From Sternotherus odoratus (Eukaryota > Chordata > Testudines > Kinosternidae): a stretch of DNA of 64,000 nt. Below are positions 46,727 through 59,429 of this stretch, one piece after another. Each line of letters begins with the position of its first letter. The first letter of the stretch is position 1. The notes under the pieces are model-generated. The model made no database searches, was not told where the DNA came from, and was given only the letters and a program-made list of their open reading frames with translations. The DNA is taken from NCBI GenBank assembly GCA_032164245.1, contig JAVMKO010000001.1:62726892-62790891 (forward strand), in the 5' to 3' direction. The position numbers were made by a program, and so were the translations under genes.

Positions 46727-47160
46727 TGTGACAGATCGCCTTCTCACCCCTCTTCAAACACATGCAGGAAACTCTTCTTTGGCTCCAACAGTGCTCTTTA
46801 TTTCACAGTGCAAGGCCCCACCACCAATATACACAGCTTTATACACAGCTCTATAGCTTACAGCTCTAACACAGCTCTACAGCTCTATATAGTTCAGCTT
46901 TGTCAGGCCTCTAGCCTCAGCTCTATTTCAGCTCTGTACCTTTCTCTATCTCTAACTCCTCCACACTACCATGCCACCACCACCCTGGGCTTCCTGCCTG
47001 GCAGGCTTATATCCTCCTGAGGAGGCTGCCAGGTGCAACCCATCCAGGCTGATTGCCCTGCAGCCCAGGTGGCTAATTAGGCTTTCTGCAAGGGAGGTTT
47101 GCAGAGGGCTTTTCTCCCTCTTAAAGGGGCGGCAGGGTGGGTCAGGCCCACCCTGCCACA
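46727..47160 (-). mobile_element. Solo LTR of an endogenous retrovirus or LTR retrotransposon
   Basis: A 434-bp unit reads TGTGGCAGGG... to ...TCTGTCACA on the minus strand, so it has the canonical TG/CA ends. Short inverted termini (tgtgaca/tgccaca on plus) are present. A 4-bp duplication atat flanks it (46723-46726 and 47161-47164). On the minus strand a TATA-like gatataag lies near 47005-47012 and an AATAAA signal at 46797-46802 near the 3' side, in proper promoter-R-polyA order. No internal gag/pol/env sequence adjoins, so it is a recombined solo LTR. The 4-bp duplication is compatible with class I (gamma-type) ERVs or some Gypsy elements. Confidence 0.8.
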
Positions 47161-47164
47161 ATAT

Positions 47165-48382
47165 GTAGCATGCACTTGATGCTGCTGTACAGAAGTGGAG
47201 GCCAAAGGGGTACCTTTAACCTGTCCAGCTACTTGTAGGTCCTTGGTGCATGGGCCACCCAACTATGGAACTGTACAAATTGCTCCTGGTCTGCAGTACA
47301 TGGTACCGTGGAGGGATCAGGATATGGTGTGGGTGTAGTTGGAGCCTGTATGCTAGTGGCCATTAGCGAGAGAGGCACTATTGTCTTAGTACTTCAACAA
47401 AGGTTTAGTGCCTCTCCGGAGGCCAAGGCCAAAAAATACTTTCTAAAACTGTGCTTCAATATACTGTAAGAGGAATGCTTCAGATCACAGAAGCTCTGTG
47501 AATACAACTGAATTAATCAGAGTGAAAAGAGAGCACAAACAGCAATGAGTTAAAATGGACTTGGTAACTGAGCAACTCTTCTGAGTGGAGTGGGCTGGTG
47601 GCCTACAGATGTGGGCCTGAAACATACTCTTCCCCAAAATGTGCCTACCTATCTGGAGTTTCTATTATGGAAAAAAATTAACAGTTATCAGCACCTGGGG
47701 CTGGATCAAAATTCATTGTAGAATCAATAGTGCACTGTGCTGGTGTCCACACAGATTACTGACTCCCTACAGTTTCCAATCCTGCCTGGTCTGACCACAT
47801 CTATCTATGGACTACATGCAAACACACATGATAATGCAGACTCCCAAAGAACTACACAGCCACTCCCCCTGAAGCATTTCTCAGCTTCATACAGCCCCCA
47901 GCCACATTTTGGACATTGATTTAGTCACCCATGGATTACATTTCCTTCTTCCTTCCCTGTACAGTTTACTAGTTACAGGTAGCTCATTAAACTGCAGCAT
48001 GGTGGATTTGTATGGAGCAGTGTGCTAAAGAGAAAGGAATATAAGATTCTTACTTTCAACACACCAGCACATCTATGTAAGAATGAGCAAGCAGCAAGTA
48101 AAAATGTAATTTAAATATTTGTTTAACTGTTGTTTGTGCTTCCCAGGATCCATTTTGAATTTCATATGGTATGGTGCAGATGAGGGGGTGATGCCATGGT
48201 GCTGGCATGCATTCCACCATTAGCAGATACATGCTGCTACCCATAGCTTATAATAAAAATTGAATTGGTTTCTAAACCAGAAATCCCTCCCATTCATATA
48301 TTAACAACAAACAAACATGGAGCCAAACATCAACTTCTGGGACTCCTTCTGCCTCTCCTACTTTTGCTGCTCCTCAAGGAAG
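47165..48382. other. Spacer between solo LTR and Myb-like remnant
   Basis: Probably interior of the same decayed Harbinger-type element, judged only from its position between the two remnants. No coding motif recognised. The 60-80-codon frames have no signature. Confidence 0.35.
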
Positions 48383-48840
48383 TCATCTACAGCTCCTCAG
48401 GATGTGCTCTACCAGCAAAGCCTCCTTGAGGACTGGTGTGAGCATCTGAGTTACTTCACTAGCTTGATCTGGTGCCTGTTGGATCCTCTCCAGTCTGATA
48501 CTAGATTCAGGGGTCAGCAGATCGACATCATGGCTGACCAGGCTGTCATGAACCACTGATGGCTCAGTGCTCGACACAGTACTCAGCACCCAGTGAAACT
48601 CTTCATAAAAAAGGCAGGATGATGCCAAGTTCCCAGAGGTGCAGTTCTCATCCCTGGCTTTACAACAGTTGCTCCTGAGCTGCATCATTTTCTCCCTGCA
48701 CTGGTCACCAGGCTGGTGAATCCTCAGCACTGCCAGCTTCTTTGCTATATCCTAGTATGCAAGGTCACTCCTGGAATTTTTATTAATTCAAATGTTTTGC
48801 TTGCCTTGCACCAGATATTTATCAAAATCTACTTGTGATC
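48383..48840 (-). pseudogene. Myb/SANT-like DNA-binding protein remnant of a Harbinger-type element
   Basis: On the minus strand the frame reads KNSRSDLAY, stop, DIAKKLAVLRIHQPGDQCREKM, then QLRSNCCKARDENCTSG and LASSCLFYEEFHWVLS. This is the pattern of Myb/SANT-like (MSANTD/trihelix-like) domains: Y..IA..L......Qcr.K...Lr..Y.k.rd.n..SG....C.FY.el..il. The expected upstream tryptophan is only weakly visible. The remainder (to 48383) is an acidic/polar tail. PIF/Harbinger elements commonly encode such a protein beside the nuclease, here about 2.3 kb away in opposite orientation. Confidence 0.75.
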
Positions 48841-49844
48841 TTGTGATCCAGATACCAGTGCACTTGGCCAGGGACTTCTTGCTGGTGGGCATTGCAAATT
48901 CATGAGTAGGCTCACTCTATTTGCAGCTCAGTGGTCAAAATAAAATGGAAGGCTTAAACATCCAGAAGTTGTACTGAACTAGGGAGTCAATTGGCTAATC
49001 TTGAGATAGAAAGGACAAGGAACACCAGTCCAGGGGACCGTGGGATAGCATTGGCAGGCTCTCCAGACCAGAGCCTGGGGGATCCGGGTCCAAGCTACTT
49101 CCACACAGCAAAATGATGGAATTTGGTTCCAAGTCCCAGTCTGATTTCGGCTTGGAACCCCCACCCCCTTGCCAGGTCATGGGTCTGCCCCAGAAGACTT
49201 GCAGGCCAGAGTCAGACAGAATTGTGCATAGATAAAAGTCGAGGTGTGGGGAAAGGAGGGTTGGTTTACACTGTTGTGTAGACACACACTTAGGTCTACA
49301 AATGATGTTGTAGGCACAAAATGTTTTTTGCTTACTGGGGTCTGTTAAGCTATGGAACTGAAAACTTTGATTTGTACATGTGTCTGTGGTGAGAAAAAAT
49401 GTGTGGGTGTAATTATACATGTGTGTGCATACACACACACACACACAAATGAGAGGTCAAACATTGTTAAAAAGTGAATCATTGACTAGATACAATGGAA
49501 TAAAATAGGTTAATCCTTAGTAAAACTAAAAGCCATTCTTCTATTCATTTAGCAGAAACCTGTGATATTCCTAGTATACTAATTTCAATAATAAAAATTC
49601 AGCATCTACCAATGGTTACTACACAGTGGCATCTTAAATAAGGTCTATTCTAAACCTAAGGGAAATGTGATACTCATTTCACAGATGCAGGATGAAATGC
49701 ATGCAGAGTCCTTTGATAATTTTGAGAGTGACTATGTTTAATGTATGCAGTTCACAAAGCCACTGGTCAAAAACTTTTCTGTAGAAGTTATTTTACTTGT
49801 CTGCTCTGTTTGATAAAAGATTTCTTCTGAGTAAAGATTAGTTA
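48841..49844. other. Unassigned DNA with a CA microsatellite
   Basis: A (CA)n tract occupies about 49430-49447. The G/C-richer stretch 49000-49200 may belong to the Harbinger-type element, but no terminal inverted repeat was found. Open frames show no domain. Confidence 0.4.
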
Positions 49845-50058
49845 TCATTATTTGTATTACAGTAGCACCCAGAGGCCCCGACCAAAATCAGAACTCCACT
49901 ATGCTATATTCTGTACATACAAATAGTACGGGAGAGAGAGAGAGCCCCTTCTCTGAAGAGTTTACAAACTACAGAAGATACACAAAGGATGGAGAAAGTA
50001 AGTATCAGCATCCCCAGGTGGGCAACTGAAACTCAGAGATTAAGGACCCTACAGTTAT
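49845..50058 (+). mobile_element. MIR-type SINE
   Basis: It starts with tattacagtagcacccagag and gccccgaccaaaatcagaac, the head block common in reptilian MIR-type copies. gccccttctctgaagagttt and acaaactacagaag follow, then the MIR core in the form cagcatccccaggtgg and actgaaactcagagattaag. The order of blocks supports one nearly complete old copy. Confidence 0.72.
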
Positions 50059-50059
50059 G

Positions 50060-50133
50060 TACATGCTTAACTTTAAGCAGGAAAGCAGTTCCATTGAAGT
50101 CAATGGGAGTATTTGCAGGCTTAAAGTTAAGCC
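50060..50133. repeat. Old palindromic MITE with ccattgaagtcaatggga centre
   Basis: acatgcttaactttaagcag (left) is complementary to tgcaggcttaaagttaagcc (right) around the self-complementary centre ttccattgaagtcaatggga. It is the clearest member of this type in the window. Confidence 0.75.
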
Positions 50134-50404
50134 TACCCGAATTGACGGGCAGTAGTCGATGTATTGGGGATTCATTTATCGCGTCTTGTCTAGATGCAAT
50201 AAATCGATCTCCGAATCGATGCCTATACTCCAGCTTGGCAGGACAAGTAAGCAAGAGTCCACAGGGGAGCCATCGTGAGGACAGCCAGGTAAGTCAAACT
50301 AAGATACTTTGACTTCAGCTACGCGAATAGTGTAGATGAAGTTGTGCATCTTAGTTCAAATCCCCCCCACACACACACACACACCCTTACACTAGCCCAG
50401 GCCT
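50134..50404. mobile_element. Harbinger-like MITE with two internal palindromes
   Basis: Two stem regions are visible. The first is ggggattcatttatcgcgtc opposed to gcaataaatcgatctcc (50166-50212). The second is aactaagatactttgacttc opposed to gaagttgtgcatcttagttc (about 50297-50378), around agctacgcgaatagtgtag. The right end is cactagcccaggcct after a C/CA tract. I recall this as a frequent repeat of turtles and crocodilians. The superfamily is inferred. Confidence 0.65.
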
Positions 50405-50892
50405 AAGTGTTTGAAGGATAGGTTCCTATGTGACTTGATCTATACAACAGAGTAAGTCTGGTGAGAGAGCCAAGAATTGATTTCCGATCCCCAACTTGTA
50501 TGGTGCCATAAATAAGAGCATATACATGACCCTTCCCCTTTCACATTCATCCTAGAAATTCACTGGGAACAGTTATGTTGAAGGCCCCTCCTTTTCTTTG
50601 TCTATAGAAGGGGCCCCCGAACCCTTTTCTCCTCCTCAAGTGCATCAGATGAAGGAAAATATTAGTATTTACTGTGTTTTTTAAACTAAACCCAGCACAT
50701 CGGAACATATTTACTATACAATTTAGCAAATTATACACCTTCATGATTTTCTCCATCTTACAATGCAAAATGAATGGTGAATATTTCATAATTCGCAATT
50801 CACATTCAGATTTCAATAAACTGTACATTGTATATAGTACAATTATGGCCCACATTCTGTCCTTGCCATGAAATTCAATACACAAATGACAC

Positions 50893-50988
50893 GCCAAATT
50901 CTCCTCTCAGTAAAATATGCACAATACCACCTCAATCCCTTATATTTTAATGGAGAGGTGCAAATATATCAGAGGACAGAATTTGGCC
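50893..50988. repeat. Old palindromic MITE (gccaaattct type)
   Basis: The left end gccaaattctcctctcag pairs with the right end agaggacagaatttggc, and the inner parts retain weak complementarity. It has the same palindromic architecture as 62782-62892 and 62949-63063 but different ends. Confidence 0.65.
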
Positions 50989-52639
50989 TACTTACTCAGT
51001 TACTAATGCCATCTAATTAATAATGGAATATTATCTATATTTCATTGGCAATTATGCTCGAATCCAAATTTGAAGTTGTCTGATATTTTGGTGGGTTTTA
51101 TTATTACATGCACAAAAGATCAGAAATAACCTTCATTCACTGAATCAAGTGATTTATATTGCTGTATCTTCCTACCGACTGACCTTAGTATATCAAAATT
51201 GCCTTTGTGAGAGTCATCTTATCTGTAGTTGTCAGCTGGTTCTGTGCATACTTTGATTTCTGCTGTTATATCATTAAACCAAACAGAAATCATTTTAATT
51301 TCCTCCTTCCTCCAGAAATAAATCATTGATAGAATGACTATTTTTTTCTATCATAATTTATCATCCAATTAACACTTAGTCTAGTCAAACTGCATAAGAA
51401 ATAGGGCTAGTGAATGACTGATCCCATACTGTGAGGTTTGTGTTACCATGTCAGCAGTATCTAAAAATTCTTTATTCCATGTAAATTAAAGCTATGGGAA
51501 TCTCATTTAATGACTAGAATTAAAAGAAGGATGAGGGAGGGAGAGGAGGCAGAAACTGCTGAGCACACCTCGGTGAAGGAGTGCAGGGCCTGTTCCCTCC
51601 TTACTATCCAGCAGTGCACAATGTTCTCAAGGTAATGGAGGGGAGGTAGAGCCATGGACACCATGCACTGGCCTGATTATCAGAATAGGTACATAGGAGG
51701 GAAAAAGGCTATCCCCTGTAAAGGAACATAGCAGCAGGTGTGTTCCTTGTGTCACTGAAGAGCTCCAGGAGGGCACAAGTGAGCTCTGTATGTGAAAGCA
51801 GAAGTAAAGCTGGCCAGGAGGCAATGTAGGTTGTCCCGTGTTAAGGGACATAGCCATTTTGCATGTGCATGCCCTGATCCATTTCTCATTGACAAATAAG
51901 CTGCACATGGGGCTGCAAATAGCCAGGATATGAGCCCACAATGATGGTTTTATAGTGTTATTTTGCATGAAGTTTCAGGGAAAATGTGGCAAAAGACCTA
52001 AATTAGGCCCTTCATATATTTTTCCAGTAACTTCAAAACTAAAAACAATGCACAAAGCAAGTTAAACATTTCCAAGACTGATTAAGAACTAGAAAGACAA
52101 TCTTTAAGAATTTTACAGGTTAAAAATAATTGCTATCTGGTATCATGGATTTCTCTTTCTTTCTTTCTTTCATTCAGAGGATGCCAATCACTATTCATAT
52201 TTTATTATTCAGTGATATGCTGTCTGGCTTCATGACTAAATCACTGTAGCAAAGCACTGGAGGTAGAGTGAAGCATAACAATTAGAACTTTACCTACGAT
52301 TCTGAGTAGTGACTCCCATGTACAGCCTATCTAAATTTAACATCTGCTACTGTATTTAAATATGTTTGTTAGCATACTGTTATGACAGACATTGTACGAG
52401 GGTACTGTAGTGTCATAATCATCAGAATTATCAAGTCACATGACCGTGAGAGATTAATAAACACCTCCAAATTTACTATCACGACCATGATTATGTAAAG
52501 CTGTCATGTTTATAATTATACAGGAAACAGGAAGGTTTTATGTCATTATCTACGACTATTTTACAGAAACATTCTCCTTGAGAGAAGATATTCACTTCTT
52601 GAACAGGATTAAATGGAAAATAGTTAATGTCCCTTCCAC
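50989..52639. other. Unassigned DNA
   Basis: A TTTC microsatellite lies at 52151-52170. The 51520-51960 part is less AT-rich, with a 113-codon minus-strand frame that has no domain signature. No transposon family recognised. Confidence 0.4.
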
Positions 52640-53151
52640 ATCTGGCCCTCAAGTTCTCATCAGGGAATGGGGTTGGGGGCTTGCCCCGCTCCTCACAACC
52701 CCAGGAAGCAGCAGCATGTCTCCAATCTGGCTCCTACGTGTAGGGGCAGTCAGGGAGCTCTGCACACTGCCCCCACCCCAAGTGACAGGGTAGCGTGCAC
52801 TGCCTGTCCGTGCCTCCATGTAGGAGCTGGACAAGGCACATGTTGCTGGTTCTGGGAGCTGCTTGAGGTAAATGCCACCCAGAGCTTGCACCCCTGACAC
52901 GCTCGCACACCCAATCCCCCTTCCCTAGCCCATATCCCCCTCCTGCCCTCTGAAATCCTCAGTCCCAGCCTGGAGTACCCTGCTGCACCCCCAAAGCCCC
53001 CATCCCCAGCCCTATCCCAGAGCCCACATCTCCAGCTGGAGCACTCACCTCCTCCTACACCCCAACCTCCAATCTTGTGAGCATTCATGGCCTGCCATAC
53101 AATTTCCATACCCAGACATGGCCCTCGGGCCAAAAAGTTTGCCCACCCCTG
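52640..53151. mobile_element. hAT-like element, ctggccctc... to ...gcccacccctg
   Basis: The right end reads gccctcgggccaaaaagttt followed by gcccacccctg, the reverse complement of a well-known reptilian hAT terminus (caggggtgggcaaac). The left end at 52640 keeps only ctggccctcaa. The interior is C-rich and stop-poor, which explains several overlapping open frames of about 80-127 codons that are not genes. Confidence 0.72.
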
Positions 53152-54527
53152 ACTTAGAGGAAATAAAATACAGTGAAATGGTTAGCTAGCTCTTTACTCA
53201 ATGCAGTCAAAACATCACCATGTATAACCACAGATATATTCAGAGTAGTGATTTTTCTTTCATAATACATTTCTTTTGAAATCATGACAAAAATATTACA
53301 GGAGCGCTATGTAATACCGCATAATCCACCAAACAAACTCATTTTCATGTGCAATACAAGCAATATAGGATATCTCCACATAATACAGAGCTGTCAGGTT
53401 CCAGAGGCTTAAGAGATATTTGTCTAGGTTTGGATGGAGAGTCTGATTCATTGTCCTGCTTTCCTTCACCCAACTACAATCTTGTTAATCTCTCTCTTCC
53501 TTCGCTCCTTGTCATTGGCCTTCCAGTCTGAAAAAGCCTCTGTACTTACTGCTATTATTCCATCATTCCAATGTTCAGAAGTCCCTGCATCCACCTGACA
53601 CAGATAGCTAATGAGAGGAACAGACTAGTAAAGCAGTGGTATGCATTGAGAAGTGTAATTTCTGGATAGTCCTAAACTCCCCTTTTTGGCGATGTGCTGC
53701 AGTCAGAGTAGGATGCTAATGCCTAATAGTAAATGTACTCATCAAACCCCATTTCCTCTCATTTGTAACTCCACCCACAACAAATCATATCATTTCGTGC
53801 TTTATTGCACTCTGTCAAATCCCAGATCCCACAAGCTTCCGTCACCTCAGTCCTCGAATACAAGATTCCATTACACACCACCTGAAAAAGCACCTACTAG
53901 TATTCATGTGTTTCCTACATTCCACTCAACTGTGAAAAAATACACTTGTATGAATCCAGAATAAGCTTCGCCAGTCCAACTCATGTCTTCTTTGCCTCTG
54001 CTTGTGGCTCGCACAGGTGAAATTATGCTAATGGCTGTAATTGTGGTAAAAAAGGCCTACGTTTCTCTTTGGAATTTTGTTACAGGGCAGTGGCCTGTCT
54101 TAGGGTAGGTAAGAGAAAGCATATGGGAGAGTGGAAAGAAATTCCCTAATAAGGAAAACCCTATGTAGATGGTAGAGTTGAAAAGTATACATATATGATG
54201 TAAACTACCTCTATTACTCTTATCACGGAAGGGCATAGGCTAAGCCACACCATGGCTTCAAATGATGAGATGCAATAACATTTTTTAGTAATTTTAAATC
54301 AGAAAGTTGGAGAGCATTACTTTGACACTGAGTCATATTTATGATAATTGTAAAGGCAAGACAGAAGTGCAGAGGAAAGTAAGATTGTCAATTAAATGTC
54401 CCTAAGAATTATTTCAGTAAAATAACCATTTTTAATATATTTATAGGTTACTACTGTATTTAATTTGTAGCTGGATTTTTAGTGGTCTTTTTTTGTAATA
54501 GGGTAGTGATGGGAATCCAAACAGATG
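53152..54527. other. Unassigned DNA
   Basis: No feature supported. Confidence 0.4.
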
Positions 54528-54600
54528 TGACACACTTGTGCTAGGCTCTGTACAAAATGTTGAAGAAATGGTCTGTGCCCCAAAGAGCTCCAGAGGATTA
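54528..54600 (+). mobile_element. MIR-type SINE fragment
   Basis: The blocks gtgctaggctctgtacaaaa and gtgccccaaagagctccaga correspond to the middle of reptilian MIR-type copies (gtgctaggtgctgtacaaac ... ccccaaagagcttacaatct). The ends are lost. Confidence 0.65.
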
Positions 54601-54852
54601 TTTTGAGTCAAGGAAGAGAAGCAAGCTAGGCTAGAGGAGTACATCATATGTACTAAAAATAGATATAATGTGAGCACTGTACACTTTTCATTCTGTGTTG
54701 TAATTGAAATCAATATATTTGGAAATGTAGAAAACATCAAAAAAATTCAAATAAATGGTATTCTGTTATTGTTTAACAGTACGATTAATCAAGATCAATT
54801 TTTTTAATTGCTTGACAGCCCTAGTAGATATATGTAGATATATATAGATATA

Positions 54853-55023
54853 GGGGGGAGGGATAGGTCAGTGGTTTCAGAATTGGTCTGCTAAACCCAG
54901 GGTTGTGAATTCAATCCTTGAGGGGGCCATTTAGGGATGTGGGGCAAAAATCTGTTGGATGATTTGATTGGGTTGGACTAGATGATTTTCTGAGTCCCTT
55001 CCAACCTTGATATTCTATGATTC
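54853..55023 (+). mobile_element. Cry-type tRNA-Lys-derived SINE
   Basis: This is a near-complete SINE. The A-box region is ggataggtcagtggtttcag and the B-box region is ggttgtgaattcaatcc, and these are pol III internal promoter elements. The cttgagggggccatttaggg linker follows, then the CR1-like tail gttggactagatgat, cccttccaaccttgatattc and tatgattc. A perfect 10-bp duplication, tatagatata, flanks it (54843-54852 and 55024-55033), although the site is TA-rich. Cry SINEs are described from cryptodiran turtles, so this is the main taxonomic marker in the window. Confidence 0.92.
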
Positions 55024-55033
55024 TATAGATATA

Positions 55034-58000
55034 CACACATACCCCACACCTGATAATCTAATCACTTTACCTGATGAGTATAGGAGCCTAAGCCACTGAT
55101 TTCTGCCAGGGAGGAGGAACGGGGAGGGGAGGAACTAGAGCCCCCACACAGGGACATATTATGGGAGCTCTTCCTCCCCCTCCCAAAACTAGCACATGCC
55201 CAGCATGGAGGTGCAGAGGCAAGAATGGGACCCAGAGGTGCTGGAGCTAAGGATGGGGCGGAGGAGAAGGGAGCAGGATCCTGAGACGCTGGGCTGGGAG
55301 CAGATAGGAACCACTGAGTTGCAGTACCTCTCCTCACTCCCCTTTCCTGAATTCTGTAGAATTACAATTTTACTTAAAAATTCCTAGTCCTCATAGTTGT
55401 AAAAATAACCTTCCAAATATGAATATAAAAAGATACAATGTTGTACTTGTGAGTCTACAGACAGTTCTAGCAACTGCTGTTGCTCATCATTCTGCCAAGC
55501 AGCAGCAGCAGCCGCAGTGTGAAATTAACAAGACTTTGGTCAGGTTCTTAGCTGATTTTCTGAATCCTTTGGGCAACAGCCAGATGTCAAGAATCACTCT
55601 GATTTCACACTAAAGTGGCTTGAGAACGCTGTAAGCAGCAGCAGCATAGGCAGGCAATTGAGTTACACCTAGAGAAGATAACCCAAAAATAGAGGCTGTG
55701 GGAGGAGTAGAGTAGCAAGCACTTCTTCCCTTACAAGAAGCAGAACGCTGTGAGTGAGGGGAAGCAGCAGCAGCAGAAACTACTTCTCTCCAACTTCCTT
55801 TCTGGAAGACTATAACACAGAATATAATTTTAGTACTAGAAAGACAATCCCCTTTGAAATCAGCTTTGATGGGGGAATTGAGCTATTTTCCCTTATATTG
55901 TGCCACAGAAAAGATCCATTGAAAGAACATATGCACCTAAGCTCTCATTTCTTTGTAAAGAACACCTAACAACCTCAGTCACATAACCTCACCTAACACC
56001 CTCAGTAACATCAACATTAAATGTTTCAAATGTAAACAAATCTTTCCATTTGTAATAAATTAAAACACCAGTTATGACAGATGTTTGGCAAAAATACACA
56101 CAGGATCCCCAAGGAGCATTGCAGATATAGAAAACCATGACTAAAGTTATATTACTTTCTGTCAGTCATCAGTGGTAAAAGATTGCAATGCACTTCCCTG
56201 ACAAGTCACATTTTAATCATAGGTACAGCTACTAAGGAGGACTATTCTGGATAGTCTCACTAAAGAAAAAAATATCTTAAACTCTTCTTAAAGTGCAAAT
56301 GACTGCATTTTCTCTGAAATTTAAAGTTTTCCTTCCTTTCTATTTAAACATGTATATAAATCAAATAGGTTGCAACACAGCAACCAAACTATTCTATAAA
56401 ATTATCTTTAATCTCAAATGAAATGTCTTCTCTCTAGACACACTCTCTCATTTTAGAAAAGGTAAATTTTAATCCTATTCTCTATGTTTAGTAAGAAAAT
56501 ATCAGGTCAGCTTTGGAAATTTCAAGGTACAGTATATTGTTTTGCCATCAAAACCAAGAAAACCATCACTCATACAAAATGACAGTCGTGTGTTGTTGGC
56601 GAACTAGAAGATTCAATTTCAGAAGAATACATCAGGATTCTAGGCCCCAGACCAGGAAAAGATGCACAACATTTTTAGAGCAGAAACACTCAAAGCATGG
56701 ATGGCTTGAAACGAGAGGATACAAAAGGAATCATTACTGTGGCCAGAGACAGAAACAGAATATACAGTATAATGATAAATTGATAGTCACAAGAAAGGGA
56801 AAACAAACATGATATACCAGAAGGCGTGGGAGGCCCTATGGTTTAACCAATTCCATAATCATTCACTACTAACTAGGATACACAATCATCCAGTTATGTC
56901 TGCAGGCTAAGGGTCCACCCAAAGACCCTTGTAAAATCAAGTCCTGCAATAACTGAGTTAGGTCATATAAGTTCATAATCTAGCTATGTATAGGAGAGGT
57001 TTTATTAAAGCTGTTGTTAATGGAACTAAAGTCATAAAATAAAAATTGTAATGAAAATAACTGAAGTGTTTGCATTTATATCAATGAACAGTTAAATATT
57101 TCAGGAGAATGACAGAAGGCTCAGGATTGCCTTTCTCAAGGCTTTCCTAATCAAACCAAAGTGTACAGAGATAAAAATGGTGTTGATTATTTTTATCCTA
57201 GTTTTTAATAAGTATGTGCACCAGTTTATAACCAGAGATAGGGTGAGCTGCTGTCATAGGTGCAAAACCCAAAGACTTTGGGAACATTTGGATCTGAAAT
57301 GTGCATTTTGCTCCTCCCTAGTAGGATATGAAAAGCTCCCATATTCTTCAAATTTTTCTATACAAGTGAGACCCATCTCTAGGTATAATAGAACCATGAC
57401 TCTTTGAGTAACAACTTTTTCCAGAATTTTTTTAGCGTGATATCTCTTTAACAAGAGTGAGATGGAATGGTGTGCCCCTCTGAAAGTTCTGTGATATCTT
57501 GGGGCCCTTCCACAAACAGGGTGAAGGGCTTGTTCCTCAGCAGGGGGTCAATTAAAAGAAAAGAGCTATGTACAGAGGAAAAGAGGGAAAGCCAACTAGG
57601 CAAGTCCATCAAAGCCTGGAGATTGTAGTACTGGCCACAGATTGGGTTGGGTGCAGGAGGATTCTTTATCCCAGTGCCTGCAGCAGTCCTCAGCACACAG
57701 CCAAATTACATGGGCTTTCCCTGGTTATGGTTTGCCCCCACTTACATTTTATCGCTATAAACTAAAAAATACAGCATAGTTGTAAACTAACATACAAAAA
57801 TTCAAGCTAACAAATTTCACTGGTTGCTATGAAAAAAAATACACTGAGAATTTAAAGCATTTCCATAGCAACACTTATCTAAGCATCCAAAGACTCAACA
57901 ACAAAGAGTGCTAACGGGTGAAACATTGGCTATATTATTTTCCCCCTTAGAATCAAGATTCTGTTCACCCACACGGCAGCATGACGTGCTGCATAAAATC

Positions 58001-59429
58001 CTTCAGATACATACAATCTTTTTCGAATACTCCAGAAATTGTGGACATAAACAAAAGCATATAAGTGAATCCGGAACCTGCTCTTCAAAATACAGTATTA
58101 TGGTGATTAGTCTAGGAATAGAAAATCACTCCATGAGGATCTGATAACAATTTAAATAAGAAAGGAATGCCTCTTTTAACCTGTTGTAATGGATAACATC
58201 ACTCTCATAATAGAAAAATAAATACAGCTGCAATATACACAAAGGCTTTTAAAATTCCTATACCACATTAGCATTAGTAAATTAGTAATAATTTGAACAG
58301 AAAACATAATCCATAGTATTAATGACAATAATTAGTATTTATTCTCATGGTTTTTAGGGTAGCCATGTTATCCTAGAATGCTTGGAAGCAATTTTTTTCC
58401 TGCCCAGCATTAACATGGGACTTGGCCATATTTCAACTGCAAATGGAAGTTGAAGTACTAAATTTAGTACAGACTGCATCATCCCTGATGCCAGATTAAA
58501 ACAAGACACTTATTCACAGTGATTTAGAAACCTGAAAGGGTGCTATCCATTACTGGTGTTACTTATTGGTGCTATTCTAAGTATTAGACGAATACATAAC
58601 ATAATGGTTAATATATCTGCTACTGAATTAACTGAAAAGCAATTCAGAGCAATTGTTTTTTAATCAGATATATTCTCAAAGTGAGAATTTTTTTCAGTAC
58701 TAAAACCATTGTGTACATTGGAAAAAAGAAAATAATGTATTTGACATTCTGCATAACATGAGACAGTTGCCAAATCTGCAACCTGGAGAACCTTAGGACA
58801 CTGAGTCCCAATGTGCCCAACAGAGACAGGAAAAATGCTAGTCTGATGTTTGCTATTCATGCTCCACGGCACAAATAGATGCTCTGCTCTGACACAAGCT
58901 CTTTGATGATAGTTTGAGTCCACAGGGAATTGAGATAGCTCCCCCTTCATTATGGCCCTGACAAAGAAACACATTGCATGTTCTTCCCCTTGTTTTGTTT
59001 AACAGGAAACTGCCATTCATTATTCCCCTAGTTCTCTCTAGAAACATGAACACCAGCTTTGGATACATTCCCTACCACCTCTCCCTCTAAGGGACCAAAC
59101 ACCCACAAAAGATATGACAGAAATAATTCGGGGAAAAGTGTTAGGGATGATGAGAGAGAAAGGAGATTACAAGTTGATTCAGAAGTACAATTAAATGGCT
59201 CTGCAGGAGCCCTCAGCTTTGACGTAACTGGTCCTCATCAAACAGAAAAGGTTATAATACCCTTTACCAGGTGATATTTAAATACTAGTATACTAAGGGA
59301 TTAGTTCATCCCCACTTGAGATACAGCTCACTCTGGCATAAAACATGATATATCAATCAGTACTTTAGATGATGAAATGAAGAAAAAGTCAGCATCATCT
59401 AGCAATTAGGATCCAAGCTGGGGGCCAGT
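55034..59429. other. Unassigned DNA with CAG runs
   Basis: A GC-richer patch lies at 55080-55340. Short CAG runs lie at 55500-55513 and 55766-55779. The remainder is AT-rich with no family or exon that I can name. Confidence 0.4.

Noticed and set aside
46685..47262. Frames across the solo LTR
   Set aside because: They overlap on both strands within the LTR and have no gag/pol/env or host similarity.
48317..48730. Overlapping plus (80-codon) and minus (115-codon) frames as host genes
   Set aside because: The minus frame matches a Myb/SANT-like transposon protein and is stop-interrupted upstream. The plus frame is its shadow.
52649..53133. Several 76-127-codon frames in a C-rich block
   Set aside because: They lie inside a hAT-like non-autonomous element with low stop density from base composition. 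No protein signature.
58354..58380. Possible fifth copy of the short retroposon (agggtagccatgttatcc)
   Set aside because: The match covers fewer than 25 bases, with no continuation and no duplication, so it cannot be separated from chance.
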